A stretch of DNA of 64,000 bases, from NCBI GenBank assembly GCA_036971475.1, contig JBAIZL010000005.1, positions 173,619,386-173,683,385 of the forward strand. The letters are read 5' to 3'. The translations under genes and the position numbers were made by a program. Under the pieces are notes generated by a model that worked only from the letters and a program-made list of their open reading frames with translations, made no database searches and was not told the DNA's origin. The stretch's first letter is position 1, and the number at the start of each line of letters is the position of its first letter. The stretch comes from Prosapia bicincta (Eukaryota; Arthropoda; Insecta; Hemiptera; Cercopidae). Positions 49,901-59,353 of the stretch are shown here, in pieces.

Positions 49901-50898
49901 TAAAGGATATATTTGGGGTACAAAGAAAATGAAGTTTCCTAATAAAACTTAATCATCTATGAAGTGAATTGGCCTCTATTTAGTTCACATTACTCTTAAT
50001 GTACTGCACATAAAGCAGAGAAATGATGTTCTAAAGACGGTTTAAATTATTTGTCAATGGCTTAGGCCACTATTTGTGTTAGATTTTAGTTTTTAAATAT
50101 TATATAAATGAAAACATCTTTGAAATAGAGAGCAAAGCCTTAAAAACCTTCTTCCTTAAAAGTCCTTCAAAGAACGATTATAAAAGTGTGCGACAGTATT
50201 TCCTTTTCTCAGAAATTTGTAAAAATCAAAATTTGATGCCAATGTAAATGTATTTAAATACATCGTTCATTACGTAGTCTTTCATATTTGTAACGTGTTC
50301 AAGTTTGGATCAAAATTATTTAACTCATTTCATCAACGTTTGTCTAGTCGTAAGCATTTTATTCCCCTAATAAGACATTTATATATCGAAAATGTTTTCC
50401 CTGGAGTATATAATAAACTCCTATACACCCCCGCCCCGGGAATTTCAATGCCTTTAGATACTCAGTTTAACATTTCAAAATATATTTTAGCTTTAAATTT
50501 CCTGTCTAGTATCACTAACGTGATTTAGGACGATCATTTCAGGAGACTTGTGCCCCACTTTCAACTCAATACGTCAGTAATTTAAGACATGTTCAGAAAA
50601 TGGGACACAATATATCCTCTGATAAAGTCAGTAGCTGTCCCTTGTATAAACCCACGGACTCAAAACGAAAGATTCTGAGCTTTATAAATGACTAAAAGGC
50701 GGCTATTCATAAAGCACGTACAACAGAAAGACTTTAAAGAAATAGTCTATTAGAAACACGTCACGTCAGGAGAAGTAATAATATATAGGCTCAGTTTAAC
50801 TTACGTAATGAAAAGTATATAGAATAATTTATTTTTAATTATAATTTGTTTAACAGATCGAAGAATTGACGCTGCGCCATACCAGTGGTGACATTTAA
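31101..50898 (+). CDS. SDR gene B: DHRS11-like paralog lacking the catalytic Tyr, six exons, 244 aa
   Basis: Coding join: 31101-31232, 32958-33132, 34575-34701, 38798-38924, 43997-44128, 50857-50898. Seen: TGVSSGIG at 12-19, RR at 38-39, Asp64, NNAG at 90-93, Ser145 and Lys163 retained, PG at 191-192. The position equivalent to the catalytic Tyr is His159 (codon CAC, motif HTVVK instead of YxASK), and the tetrad Asn is Glu116 (DLEVLS). The frame is open through all six exons, splice sites are canonical, and phases match genes A and C. The cofactor fold should therefore survive while classical SDR chemistry should not. It could be a regulatory pseudoenzyme, a cofactor- or ligand-binding protein, or an early pseudogene still without lesions. 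The TEK after PG resembles gene A. Introns total about 19 kb and hold most of the retroelements in the window. Confidence 0.82.
31705..32105. repeat. degenerate ~37-bp minisatellite, about 10 copies, gene B intron 1
   Basis: The repeating core ggctttggaatgttcaag followed by tcgaagggttcac recurs roughly every 37 nt with many substitutions. The 105-codon frame over it is a repeat artefact. Confidence 0.85.
32640..32865 (+). mobile_element. probable tRNA-derived SINE
   Basis: gatgtagctactatttaattg resembles an A box and agctcgaatcccgat a B box about 50 nt later. A GC-richer body follows, ending ctcctaggccctattatt. Lies in gene B intron 1, close to exon 2. Family not named. Confidence 0.45.
32958..33132 (+). 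CDS. SDR gene B exon 2 (residues 45-102 plus 1 nt)
   Basis: Acceptor tgtacag|GCTTTG, donor ACCG|gtaagc, phase 1 out. Encodes [17 protein letters not shown], and LINNAGVF. Six nt (two codons) longer than exon 2 of A and C. Confidence 0.87.
33133..34574. other. gene B intron 2
   Basis: Starts with a G run (33167-33179). A GC-richer piece at 33740-33840 (gccgcgtggttagggt) may be another tRNA-like SINE fragment. The 90-codon frame at 34142 has no recognisable content. Confidence 0.4.
34575..34701 (+). CDS. SDR gene B exon 3
   Basis: Acceptor tttacag|TTGG, donor AACAG|gtaggt, phases 1 in and 2 out. Encodes [16 protein letters not shown] and [10 protein letters not shown], then SDGIIININ. Glu116 stands where the SDR tetrad Asn normally is, and the usual Gly of NxxG is Ser. 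Confidence 0.82.
34702..38797. other. gene B intron 3
   Basis: Long AT-rich intron. It has CAA/AAT-type simple repeat at about 36018-36095 and a sharply GC-richer block at 37400-37680 (see findings). No exon of another gene recognised. Confidence 0.45.
38798..38924 (+). CDS. SDR gene B exon 4, active-site Tyr replaced by His
   Basis: Acceptor gttgcag|TGTTGC, donor ACG|gtattt. Encodes [13 protein letters not shown], then [18 protein letters not shown]. Aligned to YSASKFA (gene A) and YTASKFA (gene C), the Tyr is His and the Lys is kept. Confidence 0.83.
39230..40170 (-). mobile_element. non-LTR retrotransposon reverse transcriptase fragment
   Basis: Minus strand, read from 40170 down: AIAALETGK and GPDGMFAEF (fingers region; GPDG typical of LINE RTs), then [12 protein letters not shown] (motif A), PQGAVL (motif B) and [17 protein letters not shown] (motif C region). 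Pieces lie in three frames, so it is decayed. Located in gene B intron 4. Confidence 0.8.
40190..42345 (+). mobile_element. decayed Jockey-type LINE, endonuclease end to RT and C-terminus
   Basis: Plus-strand pieces in order: DLNSDYSAV (end of the endonuclease domain, about 40385), [13 protein letters not shown] (about 40837), FKKAPGFDL (about 41083), [45 protein letters not shown] (RT motif A, about 41459), GSESGQVLY (motif B), [13 protein letters not shown] (about 41910) and [14 protein letters not shown] (about 42157). The order and motifs are those of Jockey. Many stops and frameshifts, hence a dead copy. Its 5' side abuts the minus-strand RT fragment. Confidence 0.85.
42346..43186. other. 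intron DNA after the LINE, with a GC-richer block
   Basis: 42745-43085 is less AT-rich and contains an 83-codon frame ([14 protein letters not shown]). No family recognised. It may be a mobile-element piece or conserved noncoding DNA. Confidence 0.3.
43187..43244. repeat. (CA)n microsatellite
   Basis: CA tract with interruptions (ccca, actc). Confidence 0.95.
43997..44128 (+). CDS. SDR gene B exon 5
   Basis: Acceptor gttacag|AGTATA, donor CAG|gtacac, phase 0. Encodes [16 protein letters not shown] to [10 protein letters not shown]. 132 nt. Confidence 0.85.
44535..45350. repeat. AAGC-rich tandem repeat, gene B intron 5
   Basis: Degenerate units built from aagcataacaagcaggaagc, ccaagtataacaggaaagc and tcaacatgaagcat recur about every 45-95 nt. 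A block starting at 44893 is directly repeated at 45148 (about 255 nt offset). The minus-strand frames of 79 and 93 codons are by-products. Confidence 0.9.
46278..46376 (+). CDS. possible alternative terminal exon of SDR gene B
   Basis: Acceptor ttaattttcag|GTGGAG in the right phase (0) after exon 5. It reads [12 protein letters not shown] and on for 32 residues to TAA. The first residues fit the usual SDR C-terminal strand (V/I-x-I/L). Without transcripts this may be chance; exon 6 at 50857 is the better match to genes A and C. Confidence 0.25.
   Translation: MEILPLFQVEDFPTYNLSVQACKRRLTLKIII
46892..46927. repeat. (CA)n microsatellite
   Basis: Pure CA tract abutting the GC-rich block. Confidence 0.95.
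46928..49700. other. composite block: GC-rich start, 2-kb G-poor centre, GC-richer end
   Basis: 46928-47010 is extremely GC-rich (runs such as gcgcaccgcgccgcccgcgg). 47130-48660 is AT-rich with C but very little G on this strand. 48680-48880 and 49135-49650 are again balanced. A perfect 11-bp inverted repeat (cacttttggag / ctccaaaagtg) lies at about 49168-49200. At 48150-48335 attaattaatttt words repeat every ~24 nt. The whole may be one inserted element on the minus strand, but no RT, integrase or transposase motif was found. Confidence 0.35.
49701..50856. other. end of gene B intron 5
   Basis: A short CA tract is at 49810-49823. A 77-codon frame at 50295 has no recognisable content. Nothing else seen before exon 6. 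Confidence 0.4.
50857..50898 (+). CDS. SDR gene B exon 6 and stop
   Basis: Acceptor gtttaacag|ATCGAA. Encodes [13 protein letters not shown] and TAA, close to the family C-terminal pattern I.EL.IR. It lies 6.7 kb after exon 5. A second possible terminal exon with a good acceptor is at 46278-46376. Confidence 0.7.
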   Translation: MEELTLRHTSGDI

Positions 50899-51021
50899 CC
50901 TGATGCCGTTTGATGGAAGTCGAATAAGTCTTTATACAAATGTTTTACCATAATGAAAAAGGAAACGGATTCAAAAGCTGCTATAAAAACTTATATTGTT
51001 GTTTTATTATGATTATACCCA

Positions 51022-51027
51022 AATAAA
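51022..51027 (+). promoter_or_regulatory. candidate poly(A) signal of gene B
   Basis: AATAAA about 125 nt after the stop codon of exon 6. Position only. Confidence 0.35.
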
Positions 51028-51224
51028 AATAACGTTTACTCAAAGTTTTTAAGCTATATTTTCCAACAGTCTATTCCGTAAATTGTTTATACAGTTTGGC
51101 AGCCTACAATGAACGTATTTTATAAACTTACAATCTGACACATAAACTGTAACATTGTTTCAGAAAACTAAAAGTAAGATCAAATGGATTCAAAAGCTCT
51201 ATACTTTGGTCGTAGTCAAGAAGA

Positions 51225-51414
51225 TGATTAGCGATTTATGACAGTCGAGTGGTAGAACACAGATCTACTAACTTGAACGCCTTGAGTTCAAACCCGAGTA
51301 AAGTCAAAGAATTTGCACTCAGGATATAACGGGAAAAGTTTAAACCAGCCCAAGGCTTAGTTCCTAGTCTGAGGGTCCGACTCTTAGGTAAGTCCAACCG
51401 AGAGCGAATAAAAA
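51225..51414 (+). mobile_element. possible tRNA-derived SINE head
   Basis: gagtggtagaacac (A-box-like) is followed about 40 nt later by gagttcaaacccgag (B-box-like). Runs into the left arm of the inverted-repeat unit at 51415. Confidence 0.4.
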
Positions 51415-52450
51415 TCTAATTCGACTATCTGGCGCATATTAAATGATCCCAGAAGACGAAGCAATGTAAGGCAAATACTGCCTTTTGATTGGTCTGTAGC
51501 TCCTCCCACTCCACCAGCAACAACTGTCAACATTGTGAATCGTTAAAACATTGTGAAACCTGGCACTTGAGGTTTTGTTTGGGTTGAATGAAAATACAAA
51601 AACGACTAGTTTTTATCTTCAATAGATCTGGAGGTTTTCTAAAAAGTTTTAGCTACCTATATATGAAATTCTATATAGGTGTATATATATATATATATAT
51701 ATATATATTTTAAAACAACATAGGTTATTCAAATCCAAGAATATTTATTAATTTATATTCATATAAATTTAGTTTTAATTTGTGAATATAAATTAATAAA
51801 TATTCTTGTATTTGAAAAACCTATGTTGTTTTAAATTATTAAACAAGAAAACGTATATATATATTATTTTTTGTGTAATGGGGTGGAGTCAAGTTTTATT
51901 ATTTTAGAGAAAAGTGGTAATTTTAGTATTTGGTAATGTAAAATATATTATATGTTTCACATTATATTATAACATGTCATATGTACTTATACTATATTTA
52001 TGGTAGTTCTTGTTAAATTACTTAGTTTAATTTCCGAGTAAAGTAGGTAGATTACTCGGAAATCTACCAACTTATTTGATTTGAAGATCTTAATTAGGCT
52101 ACTAGTTATTTATAAAATACCTACTCTATCAGCTAAATATTAATAATTCTTCCAAATGATATAGTTGCAATCATAAACATTTGATGTTTGCGTACACGTA
52201 TATATTATAATATTTTGGCGTGAATTAAATGCTCCAATATTTAACTATAATAAAATAAACATTTCATTTATTTGAGGCCCATGTAATTTATTTTGTCTGA
52301 GGAAGAAATAATTGTATCTAAAGGCTCTACGAATTTGACAGTTGTTGTTGGCGGAGTGGGAGGAGCTACAGACTAATCAAAAGGCAGTTACGTTGCTTCA
52401 CCTTCTGGGATCAGTTAATATGCTACCTGGCTCGAACTAATCAATTGGGA
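51415..52450. mobile_element. 1-kb unit bounded by ~110-nt inverted repeats
   Basis: 51415-51530 is an inverted copy of 52335-52450 (gtctgtagctcctcccactcc against ggagtgggaggagctacagac). Inside lie a TA tract (51682-51709) and a palindromic Penelope terminus (51711-51836). No coding sequence. Could be a non-autonomous transposon or two inverted SINE tails. Confidence 0.55.
51711..51836. repeat. palindrome made of two inverted Penelope-type ends
   Basis: aaaacaacataggttattca at the left and its complement at the right (aacctatgttgtttta) give arms of about 52 nt. The same word ends the element at 28585-29880, and both are followed by aaattattaaacaagaaaacgtat and TA. Confidence 0.75.
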
Positions 52451-52837
52451 TACTGAGGTACGGAGAACTTGATCGGAATGTTCTACTTGTCTCGATCAGT
52501 TCTGGAGAAGTGGTCGAAACCGTTGTGTCTCATTTGTCACAGAGGCTGGGCCGGTCACCAGTTCAGGCTTTATTGGAAGGCCGAAAGGCTATTACGGACT
52601 GGTACCAAGGATCGTTCCACCAAGCTCTCTGTCTGGGCCTGACGAAAGTAATCTGGGCAAGAGTCACGAGTTTGAGGTCGGATTCGTAGGGTCGTGGTCT
52701 TGTACTTGAGAAGTGGAAGGTTCCCTTGAGGGTAGATTGAGAGTCGTAATGAACTATAACAACTGGCTCTTGTCTAGCGAAAGACACCCTATAATCAATG
52801 AAATGGCCTTTTAAAACTAATATTTTAGAATTTTTTT

Positions 52838-53120
52838 TAAAGCAGGTGTCTGATTTAACATGTAGATCACTTGATTACTAGCCTACGTATACAGGGTTCG
52901 ATTCCCTATAGTTTCAAAAAATTATTTTATGGTTTCCAGATCCCAGGTCAACTCGGACTGTAAAAATGAGTACCTAGGGTAGTAATAAGCGATTGAAGCG
53001 TAGGTTGATAACATTACCTTCCTTGAACACAATTTGGCCCAAGTAAGACGCCTTCACACTGTCTTTTCCAGACTATGTTAATAGTATACATGGAGTTGTG
53101 TGTTATTTCTACAGTTAGTT
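52838..53120 (+). mobile_element. tRNA-derived SINE
   Basis: Pol III promoter-like head: gatttaacatgtagatcac, then a consensus B box ggttcgattcc about 40 nt on. The body has atgagtacctagggtagtaata and aagcgtaggttgataacattacc, a layout common to insect tRNA SINEs. Intergenic, about 0.9 kb upstream of gene C. Confidence 0.6.
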
Positions 53121-53995
53121 TTATTTTTGTACTTAAAGCTCCTCTTGTATTAATAAGTATTTAAATACAACAAAGAGCAAACAAATATTCTCATTTTAAA
53201 ACCTTTCCTAAACATTAAGGCTTTGCGAGCAAGGAACTTTAATGTGAATGAGGAGGATTAAAACTAATTAAGAGGCTACTGTGTTTTAAAAATCTAAATT
53301 TTCCAGACCCAGTGAAATAACTTCTCCTTGTCTCGGGATACTTGTTGAAAATATATATGGATTGTACCCTGACTCGATTTACATTAAAAAAACTTGATTT
53401 GAAGACCGTTTGCACCCTTTAAATAAAGATAATTGGATGGTTGGATATAGTGTTGAGGCAGAGAAAGAAGGAGTGAAAGAGAGAGAGAGTGAGAGGGAGG
53501 CGGGAGAGAGGGGGGAGAGGGGAAAGAGAAAAAGAGATGCTAATTAATAGGGGAAAGTATTTTTCGTTGGAAAGTAGTTCAAGTAAATAATAAAGACTTA
53601 TATTAACCTAAAATAAAAACAAAGATGGCTAATACTAATGAGGAGCGAAATTTAATCACTACTCTTTAATAAATGTGACCGTATACGTGTTTGCCGCTAT
53701 AGTCTATGTACTAATCAATGATACTAATTTACAATAAACATGTATCTTTAGACAATATACTACTTTTTATTGCCAAAATACGACTTGTTAGTTTACAATT
53801 GTAGTTTATGTTCCATTAAAGAGATTTACAGACATTTCAATGACGGGGAACAGATATACAGGACTTCCGCGTTAGCCTGGCCTTGAGCAAAATAGTGTTG
53901 CGAAATCGTTGCTACAAAAGAGATAAATGGAAAGCTATTTTTGCGCGACATTAACGTCGAGCTTCTAGTTATACGAGAGTGTTGTGAGGTACGGG
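53121..53995. other. 5' flank of gene C
   Basis: Holds a polypurine tract (53457-53538). The promoter and 5' UTR of gene C must lie here or further upstream. No clear TATA box chosen. Confidence 0.4.
53457..53538. repeat. polypurine (GA-rich) tract upstream of gene C
   Basis: About 80 nt almost wholly A and G (agagagagagtgagaggg, gggagagaggggggagagg), about 460-540 nt before the ATG. Confidence 0.9.
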
Positions 53996-54127
53996 ATGGA
54001 TCGTTGGAGAAACAGGGTTGCCGTGGTAACCGGAGCAAGTTCAGGCATTGGAGTAGGCATTGTCAAGGAGCTAGTGAAACATGGGCTGATCGTAGTTGGA
54101 ATTGCGAGGAGAGTGGATATGGTCCAG
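53996..54127 (+). CDS. SDR gene C exon 1 (residues 1-44)
   Basis: [19 protein letters not shown], then VKHGLIVVGIARRVDMVQ. Donor CAG|gtatgt, phase 0. 132 nt, matching A and B. Confidence 0.87.
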
Positions 54128-56197
54128 GTATGTAGATGAATATTATTAAAACTTTTTTGTCATATAAGTTTAGTATTAAGATAAACATAATTTTATCCCA
54201 TAGAGAATTTAAATTTTCAATTAGAAAACCATTAAATATGTCCAATTTTCCAAGGGTTATATTCATTCTGTGAAAATTGTACTTAAGAGTATGCAAATCT
54301 TTGTAGGTGAAAAAAAAAACGATGTGGCAGTCTGTAGAACTGATTGAAAAGAAAATACTTTATTCGAAGATTGTGTTAATAGAGGTTTTAATAAAATCAA
54401 CTTAATGTAGATATTATTAAAGAATGTAGTGTGTGTGTGTAGAAAACCTTTATTAGATTTAAAAAAACATAATTAACAAAGTTAATTGGAGTAGGTTCTA
54501 AATGTTTCTAAGGGATAATTCATTTCTAAAACTGGGAAAGATATATAGCTTATTATCAATATATAAAACTAAGTGTAGTCTTATTTATTTAAATATAAAA
54601 TAATATACTGTATTTATTTAACGATAAAAATATTGAATAGTAACATATTAATTTATTATAACAAAACGAATAAGTTAAAATTACCCAGTTGTTCAAGAGC
54701 ATAAATTATAACATAAAATCAGCTGTTGTGTAAATCTTATGATGCCACCTAATTCTAAGAAATGAAAAACGTCTCATGAAGGAATGAAGCGTGACGGGTG
54801 TGATGGTTTTTCCCCGTGCTAAGCATGCAGTCAACTACCAGCTTAAAGAAGTAGGCCTATTATATTTAAAATAAAATTTCTTAAATAAACAGGTAAATCA
54901 TAGTTTAGGTAATTTGGGTTTTATGGTATTTTATGTATCTCTTTAATTAATTTTGTTGATTAGAACCCGTTTTTAGACAGAAGCGTTTCTCTCTGAAGTT
55001 TCATCCAAGTATGTTTCAGGAAATAACCATGCCTTGTTCCTCAGGCGAAACTGATATAAATCGTTCATATGAACATAGCTATGGAAAAACTTCGCTATAG
55101 AGTTACAGATAAGATTTCAGTTTTTTGGTTTAATCGATTCTAAAATTGGTTTGGGGTTAACTCGAAGTGTAAAATCTATTTTATATTAAATGAACTGTTA
55201 AATTGAATAAAACAAGTACCACACCTATAACTGCAGTAATATTAAAGATATGTGACTAAATACGCAAACATCATTACGAAATACACGTTACACATTACGA
55301 AATACATTACGAAGTATGTTCACCTGTTAAAAGACTAATAAATGCATGTAATTCTGAGAGAATAATAGGCTCACCCAAAGTTTTATTAAGGTTATTTTAA
55401 AAACAATTGCTTTACTCTTTGTTTTGTAATAAACCATTGGCCATCCCTTAATGTTAATTATGAACGTGATGTTTGGGCGGTGATCAACATAAAATTAACG
55501 CAATAAAATGACTCAGTTTTCTGTAAACAACGATAAACATTGAATGCGAAAACGTTATCTTCAGTTTACTAGTGTTTACAGAAGTAGACCGTAAGACTCA
55601 CTCGCACACGTTCGTTTTTGTTTGCCAACCAAAACATCAAGTCCTAAAAGATCATACATTTCATAAAGAACATCCTTGCCTGACGCCTAGCCACAAGATC
55701 AAGGCAAATTGCGTGTTTCACTGACTTTTCGTGGTACAAAGAGAAGACATATTTTTAAAATGTCTTTTTTTAAAGGTTGAACGTTTATTATTGGCCTACT
55801 ATTCATTATTCTTTTCAGAATTAAACTCTTTGATTTTTGTTTACAATATTTTAACAAAGTTAACGTACTTCAAACCTAAACACATGTATTTCATAGCGAT
55901 GATTCCATATTTAGTCAGATAATTTAAAAATTACTATAGCCTAAGTTATTAAATTTATCAGTTGAATTTACACAAAATCTATTACGTTTTACACTTTAAA
56001 TAACGCCCTATTAATTTTAGTATAGTTTCATTTTAACTGGGAAACTGAAATCTAGACGAAATGTTGGTTGAGCAGCGTTTACAGACCTATGTTTATATGA
56101 ACATTTTGATTTGAAATAATAATAATTTTGCCTTAAATCGATTAAAAGCTGCAAATGTACTGTTTTATAAATATCATGGTTGTCGAAAGGTTTGTAC

Positions 56198-56258
<61 letters not shown>

Positions 56259-59200
56259 TATTAATATACAAACTTTTCGACAATTATAATATATAATATT
56301 TATAAAACATTTGGAGCTTTTAATCAATTTAATACATATTGATAACATCAATATGTATTTGTCTATGATTGATATCATTAGATGCTGACAAATATATGTT
56401 GAACCACACACTATATATTCAACCAGTGACGAAACGCATATGCGGTAACTTTCTTGAATATCATTCAATTAAAAATTCCCTTAAGGTTAGAAATAATAAA
56501 AACATTTATCCAAAACGTTACTTTACAGGAACTGGCGAAAACACTGAGCGGTGAGAAAGGCACTCTGCTTGCGGTTAAAGCAGATGTTAGTAAAGAGAAA
56601 GAGGTGTTGGACGCCTTCGCTTGGATAGAAAAGAACACCAGTGGCGTTGATGTCTTAGTGAACAATGCTGGTGTTTTTATATATGAAGATTGGATAGGTA
56701 AAAGCTTTTAATTCTATTTCATACTGAATACAATGTTACATTCCTTTTAAGGTTTGCGGACGAGCGACAGGTTGTAAGTCATTTTACGTTCTTAAAAAGA
56801 AAGTCGGCAAATGTACTACAAGGATATACAGGAATTTGAAATTAAAATATATGAAAATCAGACAAATTAAATTAAATTTGTTTCTAAAAGCTTATTTTAA
56901 ATTTGTTTAAATTTTGAATGTTTTATAAACATATAAGTTGTTGAACATAGCAAGTATTCAGTTAAAAAAAATGTTTTTATTTTCTTTAGAAATGATTGAG
57001 TACAACCGACAAACGACACATACAGTATATAACTTTTAAGTTGTCATTATATTTTCCTATTTTAAAGTTACAAACTCTTTATTTTTTTTTAGAAGAAGAA
57101 ACAAAAAAATTTATTTTAGAAAAAAGAAATATGATATATTTAAAGATTTTACGAAATGTACAGTAGACTTTTGCTGTTAGCGGATGTGGTATTCGTGGTT
57201 TAGCTTATTCGCGGCTGGGAAAATTACAGCATTTCCCTCAAAGCCAAGAAAGATAGTATAGTTAATGTGAAGGTTGTAGGATAATGTGTTCTCGTTTTAT
57301 TTATTTTGTACAGTACCTAAGTTATTTATCATAAAGAAATCCGATGAATCTCCAAGCATCTGTTATACTGTGCACTGCTAGGCCTACTACTCAAAAGATA
57401 GACTTCCCTATTTATATCAACAATCTTTCAAGTGTCGTTATCGTCACTTACAAACAAGGACAATTCAATCCGGCACTCGCATCCAGCTTCATACATAAGT
57501 CCAAACATCGATAATCATATGAGGCGACCGTAACTAATTAGGATTTTGTTTTTCCCGCCAGTTACCAAAGAAGTGTCGCGTCTATACTTGTGGAACTGTT
57601 TAGTGAATCTGTTTGGTTTGGTTTTATCTTTTCTCTTTAATTGTTTATCCATACCACGTCGTCATACTTTGATAGAGACAAGAAAGGGGGGTTGACGTTA
57701 TCCTTTTGAATAGGAAAATTGACCGTTTAGATAAATGAAAATATGGTAAAAAATATTAGCGTTGCGAAACCACAGCAGTGCGTTTCATAAAGAAAAAAAT
57801 AAACATAAAGAAAATATAAGTAAAAGTGTCAGAAACGGGACTTGTCAATCGGCTAAAGTTTCCGCGGTGTGTCGTGATAAAAAAAAATGAAAAAATGGAA
57901 TAAGCTCTGCGTGTGTGGATAGAAGATTATTCACAAAAAAGGGTGCAAGTGAGTTCGATTTTTATTCGTGTAAAGCTAGTCGTATGTATAGAACTTTTGT
58001 TCAAAACTGTGGTGAATTTACCAAAAAACAATAATTTTCAGCAAGTAAAGGCTGGTTTGACAAGTGCGAGAGACGGTTTTTTTACCACGTGAAAACTGTT
58101 GGTGAATCAGCATCAGTGGATCATGAAACCACCAACTCATATCCAAATGGACCATTATGGAAAAAAGCCTTCACGAACTATCTTATCTATGAAGGAGAAA
58201 TCTGCTCCTGGGTTTAAGGCCGTAAAAGATAGTTTGACTGTTCTACTGTGCTGTAGGGATAGCGGTTACATGATGAAACCAATGGTGGTTTACAGATCCC
58301 TAAACTCTAGGGATGGACATAAGTCTAGACAAACCTAGACTGAAAGGTATGGACATGGTTCATTTGACGGTGTTATTAAAAGTGAAAAAAAGGCATGGGT
58401 AACCGGAGAAACGTTTACAGAATGGTTCCACGTTTTTGTTAAGGAAGCAGAAATTTTTTTGAAATCGAAGTCCGTTCCTTTTAAAATTCTCCTCACAATA
58501 GACAATGCGCCTGGGCACCCCACTCATCTAAGTTTCGTTACATAGTAACCTGAAAGTGTTGTTCCGGCTACAAAACACAACCACATGCCAGGGTGTCATA
58601 GCCACTATCTTTGCCATACTTTCGGCGAATTATTAAATACCGTGCAAAATAACGAAACTTTCATAGTGGTCAATCCTGGAAAAAATATGATATCACCAAT
58701 GAATTTCTAAAATAAAAGAATCAGACGATCTGAAACCATCCCCGGTGAGTGCGTGTTGGAAGAAACTGTGTTAACTAAGACTATATTAACTAAGACGTTG
58801 TCACAACGTTGTTACTGATGTTGTCTTAGTACCAGTGCAAACATTTTTTAAAAGTGCAAACTAGTATTTAACGAAGAAGAGCTAGAATAACTAATTACCA
58901 AACCTGTGCATATCTCTCATAACGAAGACGGAGAAACTGTAAAACATGTGTCACCGAAAATGACATTAAAATCTGTCGGAGAAATTGTATGTTCAGGGAA
59001 ACCGTTAGCTGCAGGCGTTACTGAAATTGATCCCCCTCTAGAACGGGCATTAAAATTTAAACGATAGCTGGAAAAAGCACCATTGGCATATAAAGTAGTG
59101 TGTAAAATAATGGAAAAATCGCGCACAAAGTAAAATAAGAAGATTTTTAAAATCAAATGAACAATGTTTAAAAGATTATTTGCTAAAATTAGATGTTTAA

Positions 59201-59279
59201 AAATTTAGTTAATAATGTTTAACAATTAGGGACAAGTGTCTGTGTGAGTGTGAGTGTGTGTGTGTGAGTGTGAGTGTGT

Positions 59280-59353
<74 letters not shown>

